NCBI GenBank assembly: GCA_002490995.1
Contig: DKVC01000042.1
Location: 1-10,416 of the forward strand
Direction of reading: 5' to 3'
Length of the DNA: 10,416 nucleotides
DNA from: Lachnospiraceae bacterium UBA7188
GTDB taxonomy: Bacteria > Bacillota > Clostridia > Lachnospirales > Lachnospiraceae
In this document: positions 6,093 through 10,416 of the stretch, piece by piece
Layout of the letters: each line of letters starts with the position of its first letter
How positions within the stretch are numbered: position 1 is the first letter of the stretch
Program-made: the position numbers and the translations under genes
Notes under the pieces: generated by a model
Database searches by the model: none
What the model was told of the DNA's origin: nothing
What the model saw: the letters and a program-made list of their open reading frames with translations, nothing else

Positions 6093-8435
6093 ATGAATCA
6101 GAAAATGAATCAGAAAAGGAAGCGGATAAAAGTATTTCAGAATCAAAACTACAAGGAACTGGGTATTTTATACGGACTGTTTTTTGAGGATCTCAACCAC
6201 GCAGCAGACGGCGGATTGTATGCGGAGATGGTACAGAACCGCTCGTTTGAATACTGCGAGATGGACAAAAAAGGGTACCATGCCCTGACCGCATGGGAAA
6301 AGGAGGGAGCTGTCGACTGGGAAGTGCACACAGAGAAGCCGATGCATACGGAGAAGCCGCATTATCTTCATGTGGAGTCACAGCCCGGCGGCGCTGTCCG
6401 CAACACGGGATATAATACAGGCTTTTTTGTGGAAGCCGGAAAAGGATATGATTTTTCCATGTACGCGGGAGGTGCAGAGGGCAGCGTCCGTATCAGCGTG
6501 ACGGTGGAAGAAGACGGGGAAGTGTGCGCGGAGGGACATCTTGCAGTCACTGGTGAACAGTGGAAGAAGTATGAACTGCAGATAACTGCGTCACGGACAA
6601 CCACCAGCGGCCGCCTGGCGCTGACTTTTGATGCAGGGGGAACGTGCGATCTGGATATGATATCTTTCTTTCCCCAGGATACCTTCCTCGGGAAAAAGGG
6701 CGGTCTGCGAAAGGATATCGCAGAGGCGTTACGGGAAATGCACCCGAAGTTCATGCGCTTTCCGGGGGGCTGTCTCATACATGACGGCAGCCTGAACGAC
6801 CATGACCGCAATTCCATGTACCGCTGGAAGCGGACGCTTGGCAAAGTGGAGGAGCGCCCCACCTGGCGCAGCAACTGGGGCTACAACCAGTCACTTGGCC
6901 TGGGATATTTTGAGTATTTCTGCTTCTGTGAGGAGATTGGCGCGGAGCCGGTTCCCATACTTCCGGGAGGGTTTAACCCGCACAAGGGCGTCGGCGTGCC
7001 GCTGGAGGAGATCGGGGAGTGGGTGAATGACGCGCTGGATCTGATTGAGTTTGCGAATGGCGGCAGCGATACGGTCTGGGGAAAAATCAGAACAGACCTG
7101 GGCCATGAAGCGCCTTTTCATCTGAAATATATCGGAATCGGCAACGAGGAAGTGGGAGACGGATTTTTCCAGCGGTATCCGTATTTTCATAAAGCAATCC
7201 GCGAAAAATATCCGGAGATTCAGATTATTAATACCGCGGGGCCGTTTGCCTCGGGAGAAAGCTATGAGGCGGGCTGGCGCTCTGCCAAAAAATATGGCTC
7301 AGACCTGATTGACGAGCACTATTATTCCGCACCGGAATGGTTCCTTGCAAATATGCACCACTATGAGGACTACGACGAAAACGGCCCGAAAGTATTCCTT
7401 GGCGAGTACGCCTCCTGGGGGAATACATACTACAACGCACTGGTTGAGGCGGCCTATATGACGCATCTGGAACGGTCGAAGGCAGTGGCGATGGCTTGCT
7501 ATGCGCCCATGCTCTGCAACGTGGATTACGTGAACTGGAAACCGGATATGCTGTGGTTTAATAACCATGCGATATTGAAGACGCCGAACTATTATGTGCA
7601 GAAGCTCTTTATGCGCAATCAGGGCACCGATGCGGTACATTTTGAGACAACGGATTTAGATGAAGTCATCCCGTTAGTGGATGAAAAAGCGATTACGGGA
7701 AAATTTGCGGTTGCGGGAAATGATATCGAGGGAAGGATCTGGGATGTAAAGGTTGCGGACTTTAACACAGGGGAGGTCATGGAGCTGAACGAGATACAGA
7801 TTGACACGAATAATCTGGAAAACCTGTTCACGGATATCAGAAGCAGCCATTATAAAGTGTCCTTCCGTTTCCGGAGGACGGCAGGAAGGAAGGGACTGAA
7901 AATCTATTTCGGGGAAAAGGACGAGAAAAACCGGCTGGTTTGGGAATTTGGCGGCTGGGATAACTGGGACTGCAACCTGACGTCCTGCTGTGCGGGAAGA
8001 GGCTCTACCATTTCACAGAGAATTTTCCATGTGGAGGATATGGAATATTTCCTGGAACTGGAAGTGGAAGATAGAAGGGTACGGACATGGGTGAACGGTG
8101 TATTATACAATGATGCTGTTGACAGCCTGCCCGAGCTGGAGGAACTGTATGTGGCCGCCAGCGTGGACAGAGACAGTGACAGGACGATACTGAAAGTGGT
8201 GAATCTCACCGGGGAGGAAAAGGATGTGCAGCTGATACTGGACGGGCCGGCAAAGAACAGTGTGACGGTTACCTGCCTCAAAGGGCATGGGTTGGACGAG
8301 ACCAATTCCTTTGAAAATCCGGATAACATCACACCGCAGGAAAAGCATTTTTCTGTCAGTGGAAATGAACTGCAGTATCTGTTTTCGCCCCATTCTGTCA
8401 CGATACTTTCTTTTGAAAAGGATGGACGCTGCTGA
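6093..8435 (+). CDS. GH51 alpha-L-arabinofuranosidase, cytoplasmic, with inserted LamG-like domain
   Basis: A 780-aa enzyme expected to release terminal alpha-L-arabinofuranose from imported arabinan or arabinoxylan fragments. There is no signal peptide, so it acts in the cytoplasm. GLFFEDLNHAADGGLYAEMV (about 28-47) is the family's opening motif. A beta-sandwich resembling a carbohydrate-binding module follows (about 66-193). The TIM barrel starts near LRKDIAEALREM with FPGG at 213-216. The acid/base is probably Glu352 in GNEEVG, and the nucleophile Glu438 in FLGEYAS. The C-terminal beta domain (from about 520) is interrupted by a concanavalin-like segment (about 540-705, with KIYFGEKDEKN and WEFGGWDNW) before ending in FSPHSVTILSF, the usual family terminus. 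GGAGAGG lies 7 nt before the ATG. A second ATG at codon 5 is a less likely start. It is longer than typical GH51 enzymes because of the insert. Confidence 0.93.
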   Translation: MNQKMNQKRKRIKVFQNQNYKELGILYGLFFEDLNHAADGGLYAEMVQNRSFEYCEMDKKGYHALTAWEKEGAVDWEVHTEKPMHTEKPHYLHVESQPGGAVRNTGYNTGFFVEAGKGYDFSMYAGGAEGSVRISVTVEEDGEVCAEGHLAVTGEQWKKYELQITASRTTTSGRLALTFDAGGTCDLDMISFFPQDTFLGKKGGLRKDIAEALREMHPKFMRFPGGCLIHDGSLNDHDRNSMYRWKRTLGKVEERPTWRSNWGYNQSLGLGYFEYFCFCEEIGAEPVPILPGGFNPHKGVGVPLEEIGEWVNDALDLIEFANGGSDTVWGKIRTDLGHEAPFHLKYIGIGNEEVGDGFFQRYPYFHKAIREKYPEIQIINTAGPFASGESYEAGWRSAKKYGSDLIDEHYYSAPEWFLANMHHYEDYDENGPKVFLGEYASWGNTYYNALVEAAYMTHLERSKAVAMACYAPMLCNVDYVNWKPDMLWFNNHAILKTPNYYVQKLFMRNQGTDAVHFETTDLDEVIPLVDEKAITGKFAVAGNDIEGRIWDVKVADFNTGEVMELNEIQIDTNNLENLFTDIRSSHYKVSFRFRRTAGRKGLKIYFGEKDEKNRLVWEFGGWDNWDCNLTSCCAGRGSTISQRIFHVEDMEYFLELEVEDRRVRTWVNGVLYNDAVDSLPELEELYVAASVDRDSDRTILKVVNLTGEEKDVQLILDGPAKNSVTVTCLKGHGLDETNSFENPDNITPQEKHFSVSGNELQYLFSPHSVTILSFEKDGRC

Positions 8436-8488
8436 GCTGCACCAGGCAGGAGAGGAGTATATTCAGGCTGAGAGAAGAGGTGAGGTCT

Positions 8489-10075
8489 TTGGGAAATTAT
8501 CTGAATCCGGGAAACAGCGGTTTTGCGGCGATACGAAACAGCATTTATGTGGATAAGAGCGGCATGATAGATCTGATCAACAGAACGATCGACACAGCGG
8601 AAAAACTGACCTGCGTCAGCAGACCCCGGCGTTTTGGAAAGTCTTTTGCGGCAAAGATGCTGTGTGCCTATTACGACAGGAGCTGTGATTCGGCAGCATT
8701 ATTTGAAGATTTGGAGATTGCCACAGAGCGCAGATATGCCGAATCTTATCGCAGGCATTTGAACCGGTATGATGTCATTTACCTGGATATGACAGCGGTG
8801 ATAGGGGAGACATCTTATGACGATATAGTGCCTTATATCAAACGCAATATAATTCATGAACTGAAGGAAAATTATCCGGAGGTAAAGACGGCAGAAGGAT
8901 TTGTGCCGACTCTGGCAAATACGGTTCAGGCCACGGGGACGAAATTCATAATGATTATTGACGAGTGGGATGCCCCTGTCCGGGAAGGCAGAGATAACCC
9001 GGAGATAGGGCGTGTCTACCTGGAATTCCTGCGGGCTCTCTTTAAGAACAGCGGCGCGACTGACAAAATTTTTGCCGCCGTCTATATTACAGGAATCCTG
9101 CCGGTGAAAAAGGATGGTTCCCAGTCGGCTATTTCGGATTTCAGAGAGTTTACAATTGTAAATCCAAGGGAATTTGCGGAGTATGCCGGCTTTACAGAAG
9201 GTGAAGTGAGCGAGCTTTGCAGGGAGAGGGATTGTGATTTTTCCATGATGAAACAGTGGTATGATGGATATACCCTGAACGGAATATCTGTTTACAATCC
9301 AAACGCGGTCATGGAAGCTTTGCGCAGCTGTGAATTTGCTTCCTATTGGACAGAGACTTCGGCCTCAAAAAGTCTGATGGAATACATCAGTTTAGACTTT
9401 GACGGCATGTCAAAAACGATTGCGGAGCTGCTTGGCGGGGTTGAGGTTCCGGTGGATACCAACGGGTTTGCCAACGACCTTGTTACTTTCCGGGATCGGG
9501 ATGATGTATTGACGCTGCTGATTCATTTGGGGTATCTTGCCTATGAGAAAGAAACGAAAACGGTTCGGATTCCGAATGAGGAGATCCGGTTGGAATTTGC
9601 CAAAACTGTCCGTAGGGTGAAGCGTGACGAGACGATCCGGCGTGTCCGTGAGAGTGACCAGCTGATCGCCGATACGATTCAGGAAAATGCAGAGGCGGTG
9701 GCAGCGCAGATCGAAAAGATTCATGCAGAAGAAACTGCCCCCTTGTTTTATAATCATGAGCAGGCGCTCCGCAGCGTGATCAAGCTGGCTTATTTCAGCT
9801 ACAAGGATTACTATCTAAAATTTGAGGAATTGCCTTCCGGCGATGGATATGCGGACATCGTATATCTTCCGAAAAAACTGTCACCAGTGCCGGCGTTGGT
9901 GATCGAATTGAAGTGGAACCGGTCGGCTGAGGGAGCTATTGCACAGATTAAGGATCGGAGATATCCGGCGGCCCTGGAAGGGTATGGCGGAGATATTTTG
10001 CTGGTAGGGATTGCGTATGATAAAGAGGAAAGAGGCGCAAAGCGAAAGCATACATGCGTGATTGAGAGAGTATAA
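8489..10075 (+). CDS. AAA-ATPase-like protein with C-terminal PD-(D/E)XK nuclease-like domain
   Basis: A protein of the AAA-ATPase_like/PDDEXK_9 family, of unknown function and often multi-copy in gut anaerobes. I place the start at TTG 8489 (528 aa, MGNYLNPGNSGF, the usual family opening), with AAGAGG 8 nt upstream. A GTG at 8480 would add three residues, and residue numbers here follow that 531-aa form. RPRRFGKS (48-55) is the Walker-A-like loop and FIMIIDEWDAP (about 156-166) the Walker B region. The C-terminal nuclease-like core shows Asp459 in GDGYADIVY, then Glu476 and Lys478 in VIELKWN, with Gln489 in AIAQIKDRRY, so the active-site set looks intact. It lies 53 nt after GH51 and 27 nt before the GH43-like gene in the same orientation, so it is probably co-transcribed. 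Its role in sugar metabolism, if any, is unclear; defence or mobility-related functions have been suggested for related folds. Confidence 0.85.
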   Translation: MGNYLNPGNSGFAAIRNSIYVDKSGMIDLINRTIDTAEKLTCVSRPRRFGKSFAAKMLCAYYDRSCDSAALFEDLEIATERRYAESYRRHLNRYDVIYLDMTAVIGETSYDDIVPYIKRNIIHELKENYPEVKTAEGFVPTLANTVQATGTKFIMIIDEWDAPVREGRDNPEIGRVYLEFLRALFKNSGATDKIFAAVYITGILPVKKDGSQSAISDFREFTIVNPREFAEYAGFTEGEVSELCRERDCDFSMMKQWYDGYTLNGISVYNPNAVMEALRSCEFASYWTETSASKSLMEYISLDFDGMSKTIAELLGGVEVPVDTNGFANDLVTFRDRDDVLTLLIHLGYLAYEKETKTVRIPNEEIRLEFAKTVRRVKRDETIRRVRESDQLIADTIQENAEAVAAQIEKIHAEETAPLFYNHEQALRSVIKLAYFSYKDYYLKFEELPSGDGYADIVYLPKKLSPVPALVIELKWNRSAEGAIAQIKDRRYPAALEGYGGDILLVGIAYDKEERGAKRKHTCVIERV

Positions 10076-10102
10076 GGAAGAGACGCAGGGAAGGAGAGTC
10101 AT

Positions 10103-10416
10103 ATGTCAGCGTATTTATTTACACATTTTATCGGCGAGGAGAAAAACGGCGAGCAGATTTATTTTTCGGTGAGCCGGGATGGGCTGCACTGGAAGGATTT
10201 AAACAATGGGAATCCGATCCTGTACTCCCGGACAGGCACCTGCGGCGTGCGCGATCCGTTTCCGGTCAGGAACCCGCAGACGGGCATCATTTATCTGATT
10301 GCCACGGATCTGCGGATCGAGGCGGGCAGAGGGTGGAAGGATGCGCAGGAAAACGGCAGCCGCAGTATCATTGTGTGGGAGACGAAGGATCTCGTGCACT
10401 GGACAAAAGAGCGGAG
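10103..10416 (+). CDS. GH43-like glycosidase, 5' part (truncated by window edge)
   Basis: The first 104 residues of a five-bladed beta-propeller glycosidase. AAGGAG (10091-10096) is 6 nt before the ATG. The sequence shows the blade pattern FSVSRDGLHWKDL (about 21-33), GVRDPFPVRN (48-57) with Asp51 as a candidate catalytic residue, IYLIATD (63-69), and a second SxDG-like unit IVWETKDLVHWTKE (90-103). There is no signal peptide, so it is cytoplasmic. It is likely to act with the GH51 enzyme on arabinose- or xylose-containing oligosaccharides. Propeller families GH32, GH43, GH62 and GH130 share these repeats, and the rest of the gene is needed to be sure; GH43 or a GH43-related family is the best call. 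Confidence 0.75.
   Translation, partial: MSAYLFTHFIGEEKNGEQIYFSVSRDGLHWKDLNNGNPILYSRTGTCGVRDPFPVRNPQTGIIYLIATDLRIEAGRGWKDAQENGSRSIIVWETKDLVHWTKER

Noticed and set aside
6368..6874. Long minus-strand frame inside GH51 (168 aa), and similar antisense frames elsewhere
   Set aside because: These are shadow frames opposite genes with clear family motifs, without supporting ribosome binding sites.
8422..8556. 44-codon frame starting at the end of GH51 (MDAAELHQAGEEY...)
   Set aside because: Its only upstream AAAAGG abuts the ATG, and most of it overlaps the AAA-ATPase gene in another frame. It shows no recognisable homology.

Overview
The window looks like a chromosomal carbohydrate-utilisation locus from an anaerobic Clostridia, most likely a Lachnospiraceae gut bacterium. 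This is inferred from three things: Gram-positive-style ribosome binding sites (AGGAGG-like), a large LplABC/YtcQ-type lipoprotein transporter paired with a divergent AraC regulator, and an AAA/PD-(D/E)XK protein of a type I associate with multi-copy families in gut Clostridia and Bacteroidetes. No rRNA, tRNA, CRISPR array, transposase or phage gene is visible.

Layout: (1) 1-153 has no supported gene, only small inverted repeats. (2) 154-996 (minus) is an AraC-family sugar-responsive regulator with a clear promoter reading leftwards. (3) 1084-1669 is a long divergent intergenic region. It holds a candidate 49-aa small gene with a good ribosome binding site, a strong terminator-like hairpin, one copy of a 26-bp repeat and the solute-binding-protein promoter. 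(4) 1670-3424 is a sugar-binding lipoprotein. (5) 3425-3824 is a 400-bp structured spacer with a perfect 12-bp hairpin, a 76-bp element bounded by 13-bp inverted repeats, and a cluster of further copies of the 26-bp repeat. (6) 3825-5651 holds two permeases of the LplB and YtcP/LplC type. (7) 5652-6092 is a spacer with a doubtful ORF, a hairpin and a promoter. (8) 6093-8435 is a cytoplasmic GH51 alpha-L-arabinofuranosidase. (9) 8489-10075 is an AAA-ATPase-like/PD-(D/E)XK protein of unknown function. (10) 10103 to the right edge is the start of a GH43-like glycosidase.

As a system, the lipoprotein would capture an oligosaccharide outside the cell and the two permeases would import it. The ATPase subunit is not encoded here and is probably a shared MsmK-type protein. 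The cytoplasmic GH51 and GH43 enzymes would then remove arabinose or related side groups, so arabinan or arabinoxylan fragments are the likely substrate. The AraC protein probably senses an intermediate and activates the solute-binding-protein promoter, which has a perfect -10 but a weak -35.

The least explained parts are the noncoding regions. A degenerate 26-bp repeat, TATACTCGTGAACG-N6-TTTGCC, recurs in both spacers flanking the solute-binding gene and possibly before GH51. The other unexpected feature is the AAA/nuclease-like gene lying inside a glycosidase operon.
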